NCBI GenBank assembly: GCA_030427805.1
Contig: JAUICP010000003.1
Span: 257,758 to 321,757, forward strand
Direction of reading: 5' to 3'
DNA: 64,000 nucleotides
From: Bdellovibrionia bacterium
GTDB lineage: Bacteria; Bdellovibrionota; Bdellovibrionia; Bdellovibrionales; JAGQZY01
In this document: piece by piece, positions 8,466 through 17,809 of the stretch
Layout: every line of letters starts with the position of its first letter
How positions within the stretch are numbered: position 1 is the stretch's first letter
The notes under the pieces: generated by a model
The model's input: only the letters and a program-made list of their open reading frames with translations
The model's database searches: none
Told to the model about the DNA's origin: nothing
Position numbers and translations under genes: made by a program

Positions 8466-10018
8466 TTTCCATCGGTTTCGATGAGGAGATTACTTGCATT
8501 GGGCTTATCGATCGGAAGCTTGTACATTTGCCCTGGCAAAGAACTCTCGCCAAACTTGGAGCCGCGAAGTGAAATAAATAAATCCGCATCGTGAATGTAA
8601 AGGCCCAGACCCATGACACGAACAACTTCGTGGAGATCGTAGTTAGGACCTATGAGTCCGCTATACTTCCACTGCTCAGACAACGGGTCCTTATCAAAGA
8701 TATGCACCACACCACTATTTGTCGCCTGAGGAGTATCCCCTTTGGGGGCTCCAACAAAGAGTCTATTCCCATCGGCCACCATGGACCGAGCAAAGTGGTG
8801 GTCTAAATCAGAACCCTGTGGGTCATTGAGTGCGTGAAAGCGAGCATACTGTCCGTTCGCGCCTGAACTTTTTTGATAGACGTCGATGTGCCGTCTCCAG
8901 GTTCCGTCATTTTCGTCCTGCTCGCGGTACTTAATAAATAAAAAGTCATCGTGGGCTAAGAAGACTTTACCCCAGTGAATACTCTTGTCTGAGTAGTGAA
9001 CAATACTTTGCTCTATTCCGAGTGTGGATAAATCATAAACATGCATGGCTCCGTATCTTCTTTCAGGGCCAGCATCCTGGTCACTGGCTTCGAACCTGTA
9101 AGAATTTACGAAAAGCTTACCATTACTAATGTCAAAGTTTCGGCCAAACTCACGGTAGTTGGCTGGAGCATTGATAATGTCCTCCAAAGAAAATCCCTGA
9201 TCGATATCGTAAATATATATTTTCCCGGGACTACCTCCGCCATAGGAACCGACGTAGAGACGATTGCCTTGAACCAATATTTTGCAACCGTAGCGCGTCT
9301 CACCCTGTGGAGCGAGTGAACGAACTCGTTCAAATCGTCCCGATCCCAAATTAAACTCATAGACGTCCACCTGATTGTAATGGGCAGAACTTATAAAAAG
9401 TTTTCGTTGATAGACCGCGAGATTTTGACCGTAATAGAGTCTGGTTTCATCTGTAGAAGGATTCGAAATCGTTTGAATAAGCTGAGGTTCCAGCCCGGAA
9501 TTATCGAAAACCAAAACCTGCCCGGCCTTTGCGAAACTATCGTTAGGAGCTCTCTGGGCGGATACAAAAATTAAATTATCAGAAACGACCATTGGGTAAC
9601 CAAAAGACGAATGTCTCGCACCAATATCGACAATTTGTGGAGCGACAACACGAATTTCTATGGTTTCGACGACTTGGTTTTGTACAAGAATATCAACGAA
9701 TACACTTCCGAGGTAATCAGCGGCCGTTTCAATGAGGACAGAGTTACCATTTATTCTATCGGCAATCCACGCAGTTCCCTGGGCTATTCTAAATTGCACT
9801 GTCTCATAACTTGAATTCACTCGAACAGTAAAGGCAACACCCGATTCAACCTGATCGGGGGCGACAACTTGGATTCCAGTATAGGGGCCACCATTGCCAT
9901 CCCCAACACTAATTCCAGTGTAGGGCCCACCATTACCATCCGACGGCTCACAAGCTTGAAAGCTTAAGACCAAACCGACTAAGGCAATAAGAATGGAAAA
10001 TAGACCCACACGTTTCAT
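8462..10018 (-). CDS. lipoprotein with FG-GAP/beta-propeller-like repeats
   Basis: The 518-aa protein starts MKRVGLFSILIALVGLVLSF followed by QAC, a lipoprotein signal with a lipobox. Next to the acylated Cys is an exact tandem duplication DGNGGPYTGI...DGNGGPYTGI, also visible in the DNA. A beta-rich domain of about 80 residues follows. The rest shows repeated blades (for example NRLYVGSYGG, GKLFVNSY, DFLFIKY, NRLFVGAPKGD) typical of the bacterial FG-GAP or seven-bladed propeller family. I moved the start from the track's TTG at 10036 to the ATG at 10018, which has AAGGGGA upstream. Surface or periplasmic location is inferred; the ligand is unknown. Confidence 0.8.
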   Translation of the reverse strand: MKRVGLFSILIALVGLVLSFQACEPSDGNGGPYTGISVGDGNGGPYTGIQVVAPDQVESGVAFTVRVNSSYETVQFRIAQGTAWIADRINGNSVLIETAADYLGSVFVDILVQNQVVETIEIRVVAPQIVDIGARHSSFGYPMVVSDNLIFVSAQRAPNDSFAKAGQVLVFDNSGLEPQLIQTISNPSTDETRLYYGQNLAVYQRKLFISSAHYNQVDVYEFNLGSGRFERVRSLAPQGETRYGCKILVQGNRLYVGSYGGGSPGKIYIYDIDQGFSLEDIINAPANYREFGRNFDISNGKLFVNSYRFEASDQDAGPERRYGAMHVYDLSTLGIEQSIVHYSDKSIHWGKVFLAHDDFLFIKYREQDENDGTWRRHIDVYQKSSGANGQYARFHALNDPQGSDLDHHFARSMVADGNRLFVGAPKGDTPQATNSGVVHIFDKDPLSEQWKYSGLIGPNYDLHEVVRVMGLGLYIHDADLFISLRGSKFGESSLPGQMYKLPIDKPNASNLLIETDGN

Positions 10019-10162
10019 AGAAAGGTTCCCCTTCAACCTGATATCAGTCTAATGCAGGCCGAAGTTCATTATGATTATAAATTTGTCCGATAAAATAACC
10101 TTAAAATTAAGGGGTTTAGATCCTCGGCTCGTCTCACATTAATACAAAAAATAAAATGAAAA

Positions 10163-10717
10163 TTAAAATGGCAGACTGATGCCCGTTAAGAGATCCAATT
10201 GCGTCGCTTCGCCGTTCTGAGCTCCCGAAAGAAAGAGAAGTCGCACCTCAGCTTTCAAGTTGAGGTTTTGATTAAAAATTCTCTCCACTCCCGCACCAAA
10301 ACTATATCCGGCATAATTGGCATCTACCGATTGAAATTGCCTTTGGTTAAATGAAGCCGAAATAAATGGACGCCATATTTCTTGAAAGTAAAGCTTGGCT
10401 TCTTCAGAACTGGATCGATATTCAGAAGAGCTCGATATAGGAAAGTAAAAAAGACCCAGGTCAAATCCAAATGCCATATCTCCACCTATGATGCTCGACA
10501 TGGCCACCGAATAACCCAAGCCAAATTCAATTTGCCGGTGAACCGGCGTTAAATAATTGACCCGGTAAGAACCGAAGTTAGAAAACTCTCCCTCGGATTG
10601 ATCGGTCTTTGCCGACAGCGAAAAGAATCCTCCGAGAATATCAAACTTACTCGCAGAAGCATGATTGGTTGCTAAAAATGTCAGGCTAAAAAGCCAAATA
10701 CTAAGCTGCTTTTTCAT
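10163..10717 (-). CDS. outer-membrane beta-barrel-like protein of the motor operon
   Basis: The 184-aa protein has a signal peptide (MKKQLSIWLFSLTFLATNHASA). About eight amphipathic, aromatic-rich strands follow, and it ends in phenylalanine (TGISLPF), the usual C-terminal signature of outer-membrane barrels. The size suits an eight-stranded OmpA/OmpW-type barrel. The ATG at 10717 lies inside the last codons of the FliF-FliG-like gene (stop at 10701), so translation is probably coupled. That places the barrel in the same operon as the MotA/MotB paralogues. A weak dyad (CCTTAAAATTAAGG, 10099-10112) followed by a T-rich stretch on the minus strand may end the operon. A role as outer-membrane partner of the motor is inference. 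Confidence 0.7.
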   Translation of the reverse strand: MKKQLSIWLFSLTFLATNHASASKFDILGGFFSLSAKTDQSEGEFSNFGSYRVNYLTPVHRQIEFGLGYSVAMSSIIGGDMAFGFDLGLFYFPISSSSEYRSSSEEAKLYFQEIWRPFISASFNQRQFQSVDANYAGYSFGAGVERIFNQNLNLKAEVRLLFLSGAQNGEATQLDLLTGISLPF

Positions 10718-12383
10718 TACCTGACTCACTGGCGAGTTCTTCTCTTCTCACCATTTCAAAATACACTTCAGCAATTCGCTCTCGAATCACCCCAATTGTT
10801 GCCTCACTCGGTCGACTCTCATCGAGTTGCTTCATTTTTTCTAAAAATAAAAATCGTTGTTTTTCAGAAAAGAGACTCTCTATGGCCTGGCGCTCGTCCT
10901 TAGGAATATTAAAAAGTGCAAGGGCCCAATCATCGACCGTAAATGACACAAATACCAAATATAGATTCATGGCATCGGCATCGAGAACACGAAAAAACGG
11001 TGGCCGCAAATATTCTAAAAAAGCCCCCTTCGCCGCCGTATAGATTTCTCGTTCTTCAGCGACACTGGCTTTTTTCAAGAATCGAAGTAAATCGCGATCG
11101 CGAATATAGTCTTTCAGTTCTTTCATGGAATTCTTTGGTTTGAGCTTAAGACCTCTTTCCATGGCCTCATCAAGCTCTTTATCCGTCAATTGTTTATAGG
11201 TTTTGTTCGGATCGAGAAGGGCTCCCCATGCGCCAGGAAAAGCAGCGCGACCGATCGGGACAGAAAGAGATTTCGGCATTTCTGACAGTATCGAAAATGC
11301 CACGTCTTGGTCCAAATCTCTTAAGAGTTGAGAACTTTGATCACCGAGACGCCAAACTTGAATCACCAAGTCCTGTAACTTTCGATTGTTTGTCTCAGGA
11401 CGATGGCGTAATAAACTTTCAATAAGATCCAGGGTTTGATAATCGACGCTTCCAGGGTCCGCGTAGGCACTAAACCACTCTTGACCACTCGATAGTGAAA
11501 AAATTCGACGTTGATCGCCTAAAGGAAGCTCATTTAGAAAGGCTCCCAAAAGTTTCGGATTCTCTGTCGCCAGCTCTTCAAGAGTTAGCATGTCTCCGAT
11601 ATTTGGAAACGAATCTGAAACGACCAAGTCATTTAATCGCTGCCTAAAAATTTCACGGGTCTTATGATTATCGCTCAATCGGATATCACCCATCCCCGCA
11701 CCGGAATGAGTGGGTGTATTAGGCGTCTGAGTTTGTGGCATACTCATCGGCGCTACTGGTGCCGAAGGGGCCTTGTCCGATTGACTCTTCACCTGATCTT
11801 GTATGATCGATAGGGCTTTGACGAGCTTGCCAATTGAAAGGCGTTGAATAAAGAATAGACCAAACAAGAAGGCCATGATGGTGATTCCAATGATCATTCC
11901 ATAGATTTCAAGGTCAATCTGGCTACCCCAGCGGCGTCTCGAAAGCTGGATACGATCCCTACCCGGTATGAGGCGAAGATCTTGAATCAAGGCCTCCCTA
12001 ATTTCTGCCGACTCCCCTTCGGATACTGACTCGGGAATAATTACATTGACTGTCGCACTACGAATTCGATTCGTTAAACTGTAGAGTGAAGCCGTTGGAT
12101 CATCCCATTCATCCTTTATGTTCTCGTACTCGAGGTCAAAGAAGGGAAGAGTTTCATTTTTGGGGCGATACTCTTCGTTACCGGTAGTTCTTCTTAAGGG
12201 ATCAATGCGCACAGTAATCAAAAAAGGCATATCCTTAAATCGATTTGAGAGAATTCGATTCGCCTTTTCTTTGTAGTAATCTTCTAACTCTAAAACCCGA
12301 GGGTGGCGTGAAGACTCTTGGGCCATCAATGTCACCGAAAAAAGAATACCGATAAAATAGATAAGTACTCTCATATTTTTCAT
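10701..12383 (-). CDS. FliF-FliG-like fusion protein (motor rotor-like)
   Basis: The 560-aa protein has five recognisable parts. Residues 1-21 are a signal peptide or first membrane helix. Residues 22-150 are periplasmic, and about 107-150 (SATVNVIIPESVSEGESAEI...) match the last ring-building domain of flagellar FliF. A membrane helix lies at about 158-180, as in FliF before its cytoplasmic tail. Residues 195-235 are a Pro/Gln-rich linker. The rest is helical and resembles FliG: a middle-domain-like LTLEELATENPKLLGAFLNE and a C-terminal VDDWALALFNIPKDERQAI near 483-501. The family match rests on pattern, not a search. Its ATG overlaps the motB-like stop as ATGA. An inferred role is a membrane-embedded rotor facing the adjacent MotA/MotB stator. 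Confidence 0.65.
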   Translation of the reverse strand: MKNMRVLIYFIGILFSVTLMAQESSRHPRVLELEDYYKEKANRILSNRFKDMPFLITVRIDPLRRTTGNEEYRPKNETLPFFDLEYENIKDEWDDPTASLYSLTNRIRSATVNVIIPESVSEGESAEIREALIQDLRLIPGRDRIQLSRRRWGSQIDLEIYGMIIGITIMAFLFGLFFIQRLSIGKLVKALSIIQDQVKSQSDKAPSAPVAPMSMPQTQTPNTPTHSGAGMGDIRLSDNHKTREIFRQRLNDLVVSDSFPNIGDMLTLEELATENPKLLGAFLNELPLGDQRRIFSLSSGQEWFSAYADPGSVDYQTLDLIESLLRHRPETNNRKLQDLVIQVWRLGDQSSQLLRDLDQDVAFSILSEMPKSLSVPIGRAAFPGAWGALLDPNKTYKQLTDKELDEAMERGLKLKPKNSMKELKDYIRDRDLLRFLKKASVAEEREIYTAAKGAFLEYLRPPFFRVLDADAMNLYLVFVSFTVDDWALALFNIPKDERQAIESLFSEKQRFLFLEKMKQLDESRPSEATIGVIRERIAEVYFEMVRREELASESGNEKAA

Positions 12384-13099
12384 TTACTACCACCTAGCTC
12401 TGGTTCAATAATTAGGAGGACCTTTCTCGCCAAATCTCGAAGATCCAGGTCACGATATTTTTCAGGTAATTGCTCGACATACTCTGGTTGCAGGTTCAGG
12501 ACACCGTATCCAGCTAAACCCATTCGATTCAGAGGCACTCCAGCTTTTTGTAGAATTCTCATGGTCGCAACCGCTCTCAATGCCGAAAGTTCTAAGTTGT
12601 CTTTAAAAGCCCTTCCAGGCTTTTGAATCACTTTTCGATTGTCAGTATAGGCCTTCACTCCCAATCGGTATTTTCCAGCATAAGGCATGTATTTGTTAAC
12701 AAACTCGCGCAAGACTTTCTTTCCTTGATTCGTAGGCTTCGTATCTCCGACGCCAAAAAAGACAATGCCAGGGAAATCAACAACAATACGGTCACCAATT
12801 TTGCTAACTTCAGCGCCCCAGTTCTCAACAATTTCTTCGCTCACATCGGACTTGCCTTGTTCTTCACCCACTGACAGGCTTGCGTCGTCGCCGCCGGTGT
12901 TATGGGAACCCAGATCTTCAATATTACTAATTAAACTCTGGGCGAGCTTTTCTGCATTAATTTCTTGTTGATCAATCGAAAAGAAAAGAACGAAAAATGC
13001 CAATAGTAGTGTGACCATATCACCATAACTAATAGCCCAACTCCCTTCGGAGTCGACAGACATTTCGTGTAATTTCTTCTTTCGATTTCTCAAGGACAT
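12380..13099 (-). CDS. motB: MotB-like stator protein with OmpA-type peptidoglycan-binding domain
   Basis: The 239-aa protein has a short basic N-terminus, then one membrane helix (SYGDMVTLLLAFFVLFFSI, about 26-44). The helix keeps the proton-accepting Asp (YGD) at the cytoplasmic face, as in MotB. A plug or linker region of about 65 residues follows. The OmpA/MotB C-terminal domain covers about 108-235 (IVVDFPGIVFFGVGDTKPTNQGKK, LSALRAVATMRILQKAGV, LAGYGV) and would bind peptidoglycan. Start and stop codons overlap both neighbours (TAATG with motA-like, ATGA with the FliF-FliG-like gene), indicating coupled translation and near-equal dosage. I use the symbol only to mark family. It is probably a paralogue of the flagellar gene because it sits with a fused rotor rather than flagellar genes. 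Confidence 0.85.
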   Translation of the reverse strand: MSLRNRKKKLHEMSVDSEGSWAISYGDMVTLLLAFFVLFFSIDQQEINAEKLAQSLISNIEDLGSHNTGGDDASLSVGEEQGKSDVSEEIVENWGAEVSKIGDRIVVDFPGIVFFGVGDTKPTNQGKKVLREFVNKYMPYAGKYRLGVKAYTDNRKVIQKPGRAFKDNLELSALRAVATMRILQKAGVPLNRMGLAGYGVLNLQPEYVEQLPEKYRDLDLRDLARKVLLIIEPELGGSK

Positions 13100-13905
13100 T
13101 AAGCAGCCTCGCTTTCGGCCATGGACTCTTGCATCCTCTGATGAATGATATCAACTCGGTCTCCAGGAGGCACATGAGAATTCAGTAATTCTTGCGCTTC
13201 GAGAAGTGACTTTTGTTCAATCGCCAAGATGACCGCTTCAAGGGCAATTTCAGCTTCAGCTTCATCTTCTTCGCCAAACTTTTGCACACTCTCACCCGCA
13301 GGATTGACAATCATATTGGATACAATCAAACCGTAGAATGTCGCTAAAAGTGCAATCGCCATTCGAAAACCAGTTTCCGCCGGGTCCATCCCCTCAGAAA
13401 TACCACGCATCAAGTGAATGAGACCAAGAACCGTACCGGCAAGACCAAATGCAGGAGGATACTTAGCCAGCGAGCGAATACTATTAGCGAGTTTGTGGGT
13501 TCTCACTGACGAACGGTAAATTCGCTCTTCTAAAATCGCGCGAATTTTATCCGGCGTAAAACCGAGGGAACCCAGCTCAAAGCCATCGCGAATGACTTCA
13601 TCCTTAAGATCTTTAACTTTGATTTCAGGTGCGCTTCGCGTCTGAGCATAGTTTTGGATGTGCCCGAAGTACTGGGACAATAGAAGCTTTCGATTCGTTG
13701 ATTTCTTAAAAAACAAATGTCCCAGTCGTCTTCTCAATTCTGAAGAGTTCTTCCAGGGAAATGTAATAATGGCCACTGCAAAGGTACCACCGAGTACCAC
13801 CGCAATTGCGACAAAGTCGTAGTAACTACTAAACCCCGTTTGCAGATGAATAATCGCAGCAATGATCGAAGCTGTTGAAATAAATAGTCCGATTAAAAAG
13901 TTCAT
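13099..13905 (-). CDS. motA: MotA-like proton-channel stator protein
   Basis: The 268-aa protein has four membrane helices: two near the N-terminus (MNFLIGLFISTASIIAAII; FVAIAVVLGGTFAVAIITFP) and two after the large cytoplasmic loop (AKYPPAFGLAGTVLGLIHLM; MAIALLATFYGLIVSNMIVNP). The functionally important prolines of the MotA/TolQ/ExbB superfamily are present in the third and fourth helices. The cytoplasmic loop carries charged residues (ILEERIYRSSVRTHK) in the region that touches FliG in flagellar motors. A strong ribosome binding site (GGAGGG) precedes the ATG, which overlaps the upstream TPR gene's stop as ATGA. Together with the MotB-like protein it should form a peptidoglycan-anchored ion channel that applies force to a rotor. 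Confidence 0.87.
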   Translation of the reverse strand: MNFLIGLFISTASIIAAIIHLQTGFSSYYDFVAIAVVLGGTFAVAIITFPWKNSSELRRRLGHLFFKKSTNRKLLLSQYFGHIQNYAQTRSAPEIKVKDLKDEVIRDGFELGSLGFTPDKIRAILEERIYRSSVRTHKLANSIRSLAKYPPAFGLAGTVLGLIHLMRGISEGMDPAETGFRMAIALLATFYGLIVSNMIVNPAGESVQKFGEEDEAEAEIALEAVILAIEQKSLLEAQELLNSHVPPGDRVDIIHQRMQESMAESEAA

Positions 13906-14540
13906 TCTTGCCCTCCACCTGCGGGAAGACGATCTACACCCAACGAACGCAACTTATTGACCATGGTTTCTGTTCTAGGGTTGTCGGGGTTCAGGCTAAA
14001 AGCTTTTATATAGTTGTCATAGGCTCTCTTGAGATCTTTTTGCAAGTAGTAAACGTTTCCAAGCAATCCGTAAACCACTGAGACATTAGGAAACTCTACG
14101 ACCAATCTCATGAGTCGACTTTCTGCCATCGGGAAGTTTCTTGAAGCAATAAAAGACTGACTCTCAGCAATCCCTTCCGCCAGGGCATTGAGACTCGAGT
14201 TAATGTCTTTACACTTTTGCGGAACCGAAACCTCTGACAACTTTGCTGAGTATGAAAATTCGGAAGGCAAAAAAGGTGTTGGTAGTAAAACGGATTTTGC
14301 ATGATATCCGTCTTTTTCGACTTCTAAACGAATGTTATCAGTCGAGGCTGAGCTAAGAACTTTTGAATCGATCTTAAGAGGTGTCTTTCCGAGGGCCGTT
14401 CGCGCTCCCCCATCTTCTGTTAAATAGACATCAGCTTCGTTTGGCGAGCTCGTAACAACAAGCTGACCCGATTGACAAGCCGTGGTTAGCAGAAGTGGCA
14501 ATACCACGAAAAACAAATACAATTGCGTTCTTATACTCAT
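13902..14540 (-). CDS. PEGA/TPR lipoprotein at head of the motor operon
   Basis: The 212-aa protein starts with a lipoprotein-like signal (LFFVVLPLLLTTAC, Cys near residue 22). A PEGA-like beta domain follows (about 25-85, GQLVVTSSPNEADVYLTEDG and LGKTPLKI). The C-terminal part is TPR-like helical repeats (VVYGLLGNVYYLQKDLKRAY, then NYIKAFSLNPDNP). PEGA domains often occur in envelope-associated proteins, and TPRs provide docking surfaces. I chose the ATG at 14540, with AGGTG upstream, over the ATG at 14552. Its stop overlaps the MotA-like start (ATGA). As first gene of the operon it may be an accessory scaffold for the motor; that is inference. Confidence 0.75.
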   Translation of the reverse strand: MSIRTQLYLFFVVLPLLLTTACQSGQLVVTSSPNEADVYLTEDGGARTALGKTPLKIDSKVLSSASTDNIRLEVEKDGYHAKSVLLPTPFLPSEFSYSAKLSEVSVPQKCKDINSSLNALAEGIAESQSFIASRNFPMAESRLMRLVVEFPNVSVVYGLLGNVYYLQKDLKRAYDNYIKAFSLNPDNPRTETMVNKLRSLGVDRLPAGGGQE

Positions 14541-14762
14541 AAAACACCTCATTCAGTTTTCGACAAATCTGTAGTGTATCTATACAAGACAATGGGACAG
14601 TTCCTTGAAATGAAAACCAAAGTCGAGGCACTAATGTTTCATAAGTAGAAAATATCGCGACTTTTGGCGGCAATTTGTGAAGATTCCATGGCAATACCGG
14701 CTACTTACTTCAATTAGGGGACCTCTTACCGATAAGACTATGTGAACGTTTGTGGGAAAATT

Positions 14763-17759
14763 ATGAAAAGACTGTCATTACTATTTATTCTGCTGTTATT
14801 TGTTTTTACAGGACCCGCCTGTAAAAAGTCGAATGATTTTGCCTTTACCGATGAAGGTAATAACACTCCCATCGAAAATGATGTCGACAACCTCACAATC
14901 ACTGAAACAATCCCCAACGCCAAAGACGTTGTTATTGAAATTGGAAATAGCCAAACCTTCTTTGCTTCAGCCAAGGCTCCTTTTGGCCGCTCCATCACCT
15001 ACACATGGGTTCTCGATGGTGTCCAACAACGCAAAGGGGAACAGCAATCTTTTATCATTGATTCTGCCGGATCCAGTCCTGGTGATAAATCACTTGAACT
15101 CATCGTTGAAGATGGTGTTGAGACCGAACGCTTTGACTGGGATGTTAAGGTCAATGGTGCACCTGTACTATCGACTTCGATTTCAGGAACACAAAAGGTT
15201 TCCGTGGATTCTACGATTAACTTTTCGGTTTCTGCTACGGATCCCAATGATGATGATGTCGTCACCTACACATGGCTTCTTAACGGCCTTCCTTCTGTGA
15301 ATCTCGTAGGAACCGACAACACGGCTGTATTGACCGGTGCCGTTTCGGATGTGGGCGCAATTAATGTACAGGTCGTCGCAAGTGACGGAACCGCTTCAGA
15401 TACTCTCACCTTTGCAACTGAAGTAAATCACTTTCCAGACGCCTGCAATAACCTGAGCCAGGATGAAATCTGTACCTATGCCGGAAACCCTAATATCGGT
15501 GATGGCATTAACCCCGACAATTCACTCTACGACGAACGCATTCGCCCCATTTCTAGTTGCCAAGATGACGTCGGAAATATTTTTATGACTGACTACCAAA
15601 ACGATGTAGTTTGGTACTACAACCGCAGTTCGACGACCACCTACAGTCGACTCGGCGTGAGCATTCCACCTCGAACCTTAAAAATCGTTGCGGGAACGGG
15701 CGAGGCAGCGTCCGGAGGAGATGGAGTCGCACTCCAGTCAGCACTTAACGATCCAAGGGGGTGTGCTTACCACGCTCCTTCAAAACGACTTTTTGTTTCT
15801 GAGTGGTCTGGTAGCCGAGTTAAGTATATTGATAATAATGGGCTTGTCTTTGGTGGAATGGGGTACGGTTCGAGCACGACCAATGGTGACGTCGCCTATA
15901 ATCACGACTGTGATAATCCTGCCGGAATGCACATTTACCTCAGTGATCTCTACATCGCATGCCGTTCTGACAATATGGTGCGCAGGTGGGACCTCAACAC
16001 GGATCAGGCCTATGTCGTTTATGGTGATGGCGGTGGTAATATCGATGGCGAAAGCGGTGACCCGACTCTAGCAGGAGCGCGTCGGCCCTACGATGTTTTC
16101 GCCGATGCCGATGGTCTCTATGTCGCCCATGATGAAAATCACCAGATTCGATTCATCAACCAATCCGGCGGTAACGTTACTTTTTGGGCAGCATCGACTC
16201 CTATCGTCGTTGCGGATAATACGGTTCGAAGAATCATCGGTGATGGTAATGGTGGAAATGAAGATGATGAGATTCCGCAAACAATGCGAGTGAGTAATAT
16301 TACTGGCGTCACCAAGACGGGCGATCTCATTCTTTATACTTCCAGGGGCAATGACCGTTTTTATGTGGCCAATAATACTGGTGCGCCCGTTGTTATCGAC
16401 GGTCTCACTGTCGACCCCGGAGAGGCCCGAAGAATTTCTCCGAACCGGGGCTATAACGGAACTAACATTGATCTAGCGATCGCCGAAATCAATGAACCCT
16501 ACGACATCCACGTTGACAACCAAAACGCCAATAAAATAATTTTTTCAGACTATAATAACTACCGCTTGCGCGAGATCGATCTTTCAACCGATAAAATGAA
16601 CGATATTATCGGCTCTGGTAAAGGAAGAAATGGTTACCTCGGAGATATCTCTAAACCAACTCTTCAACATCTCTTCAACTACCCTGGTGGCGTGGTTTTT
16701 GACAATGACAATCGTTACCTTTACTTTATCGATAAATCAAATAATAGAACTCGGGCTGTAGATCCCTATGGCAATATTCAAACCGTCATTGGTCGTGGCC
16801 AAGGTGATCCCGATGTGCAAAATGATGTTCCTTCAAATGCTTATATGTACACGACCCACAATTCGAACGACAATATGATCAATGGTATTGATCTTATGCC
16901 CGACGGCTCTGTAATTCAGCTCAATACTCGAAGAGACAGCTTCCGAATTTGGAATACCAGTACCACTGGAAAAATCTACTTCAACACATTTATTCAAGGC
17001 GATCGCATCTCGAACGTCGCCGGAGATTATACGGCTTCGGGTAACGGCGGTGATGGTCCAGCCCTTAGTATTAATATGGATAACCCAACGGATGTTGAAC
17101 ACTATAACGACGGAACGGAAGATTTTATTTTTGTGGTCGACCAAACCAATCACTGCGTGAGGATGCTACAAGAGGATGGTGATCTTGTTCGAGTTCTCGG
17201 AACCTGCGGCTCCAGTGGAAATTCCGGTCCGGATGTGGCCGAGGGTGCTGTTCTTTTTGATCGCCCCAATGGAATTGCCGTGGATAGTCTAGGTAATCTG
17301 TATATTACAGACTCCTATAATTCCAAAATTCGCTATTGGAACCGAACCGCTGCGACGGTATCCGTAGGGATTGTTAATGTCGGACCAGGTCGCGTCGCTA
17401 CAATAGCCTGCAATAACGGAACTTCAGGAAGCGCCTCAGAAGAAGTTTTTGCCACAAGTGCCCGCTGTAATAGACCCATGGGTATTGATGTTACAGACAC
17501 TCAGATCTGTTTTGCCAATACCTGGCGCCACAACGTGCGTTGTATTGACAAAACCACCGGAAAAATTCGCACCGTCGCTGGACAACTCGAGGCCACTCCT
17601 CGGGCCGGATCCCCTATTGGCTTTGAACAAGAAGGTATCAGTGGTACTTCTGCCACTCTCTACTACCCAAATGATGTTTATTTTGATGCCAACGGAGATC
17701 TCTTTATCTCTGACCAATACAATCACATCGTTCGCAAACTGAAGCTTTCTAGCGATTAA
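14763..17759 (+). CDS. large lipoprotein with Ig/PKD-like domains and NHL beta-propeller repeats
   Basis: The 998-aa protein starts MKRLSLLFILLLFVFTGPAC, a likely lipoprotein signal. Residues of about 40-225 hold two immunoglobulin/PKD-like beta domains (ITYTWVLDGV and VVTYTWLLNGL mark the repeat). The remaining 750 residues are NHL-type propeller blades with the recurring pattern of a glycine-rich turn, LxxPxG and a D-x-x-N strand (for example GTGEAASGGDGVALQSALND, LFVSEWSGSRV, LYITDSYNSKIRYW, LFISDQYNHIVRKL). The track begins at a GTG 21 nt upstream; the ATG at 14763 follows GTGGGA and gives a normal signal. It is divergent from the motor operon. NHL repeats usually bind proteins or ligands; no enzyme motif is seen. 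Confidence 0.82.
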   Translation: MKRLSLLFILLLFVFTGPACKKSNDFAFTDEGNNTPIENDVDNLTITETIPNAKDVVIEIGNSQTFFASAKAPFGRSITYTWVLDGVQQRKGEQQSFIIDSAGSSPGDKSLELIVEDGVETERFDWDVKVNGAPVLSTSISGTQKVSVDSTINFSVSATDPNDDDVVTYTWLLNGLPSVNLVGTDNTAVLTGAVSDVGAINVQVVASDGTASDTLTFATEVNHFPDACNNLSQDEICTYAGNPNIGDGINPDNSLYDERIRPISSCQDDVGNIFMTDYQNDVVWYYNRSSTTTYSRLGVSIPPRTLKIVAGTGEAASGGDGVALQSALNDPRGCAYHAPSKRLFVSEWSGSRVKYIDNNGLVFGGMGYGSSTTNGDVAYNHDCDNPAGMHIYLSDLYIACRSDNMVRRWDLNTDQAYVVYGDGGGNIDGESGDPTLAGARRPYDVFADADGLYVAHDENHQIRFINQSGGNVTFWAASTPIVVADNTVRRIIGDGNGGNEDDEIPQTMRVSNITGVTKTGDLILYTSRGNDRFYVANNTGAPVVIDGLTVDPGEARRISPNRGYNGTNIDLAIAEINEPYDIHVDNQNANKIIFSDYNNYRLREIDLSTDKMNDIIGSGKGRNGYLGDISKPTLQHLFNYPGGVVFDNDNRYLYFIDKSNNRTRAVDPYGNIQTVIGRGQGDPDVQNDVPSNAYMYTTHNSNDNMINGIDLMPDGSVIQLNTRRDSFRIWNTSTTGKIYFNTFIQGDRISNVAGDYTASGNGGDGPALSINMDNPTDVEHYNDGTEDFIFVVDQTNHCVRMLQEDGDLVRVLGTCGSSGNSGPDVAEGAVLFDRPNGIAVDSLGNLYITDSYNSKIRYWNRTAATVSVGIVNVGPGRVATIACNNGTSGSASEEVFATSARCNRPMGIDVTDTQICFANTWRHNVRCIDKTTGKIRTVAGQLEATPRAGSPIGFEQEGISGTSATLYYPNDVYFDANGDLFISDQYNHIVRKLKLSSD

Positions 17760-17809
17760 GTCCCAAAGTAGGCTGTCGTCTGCTAGTAATATGAATTCCC
17801 ATCACAAGT

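Noticed and set aside
10163-14540. Zorya anti-phage defence (MotA/MotB-like ZorAB)
   Set aside because: No ZorC/ZorD/ZorE-like helicase or nuclease is adjacent. The neighbour resembles FliF-FliG instead.
14728-14735. FliA (sigma-28) -10 element ACCGATAA upstream of the NHL lipoprotein
   Set aside because: No TAAA-type -35 at the required spacing; one near-match octamer is not enough.
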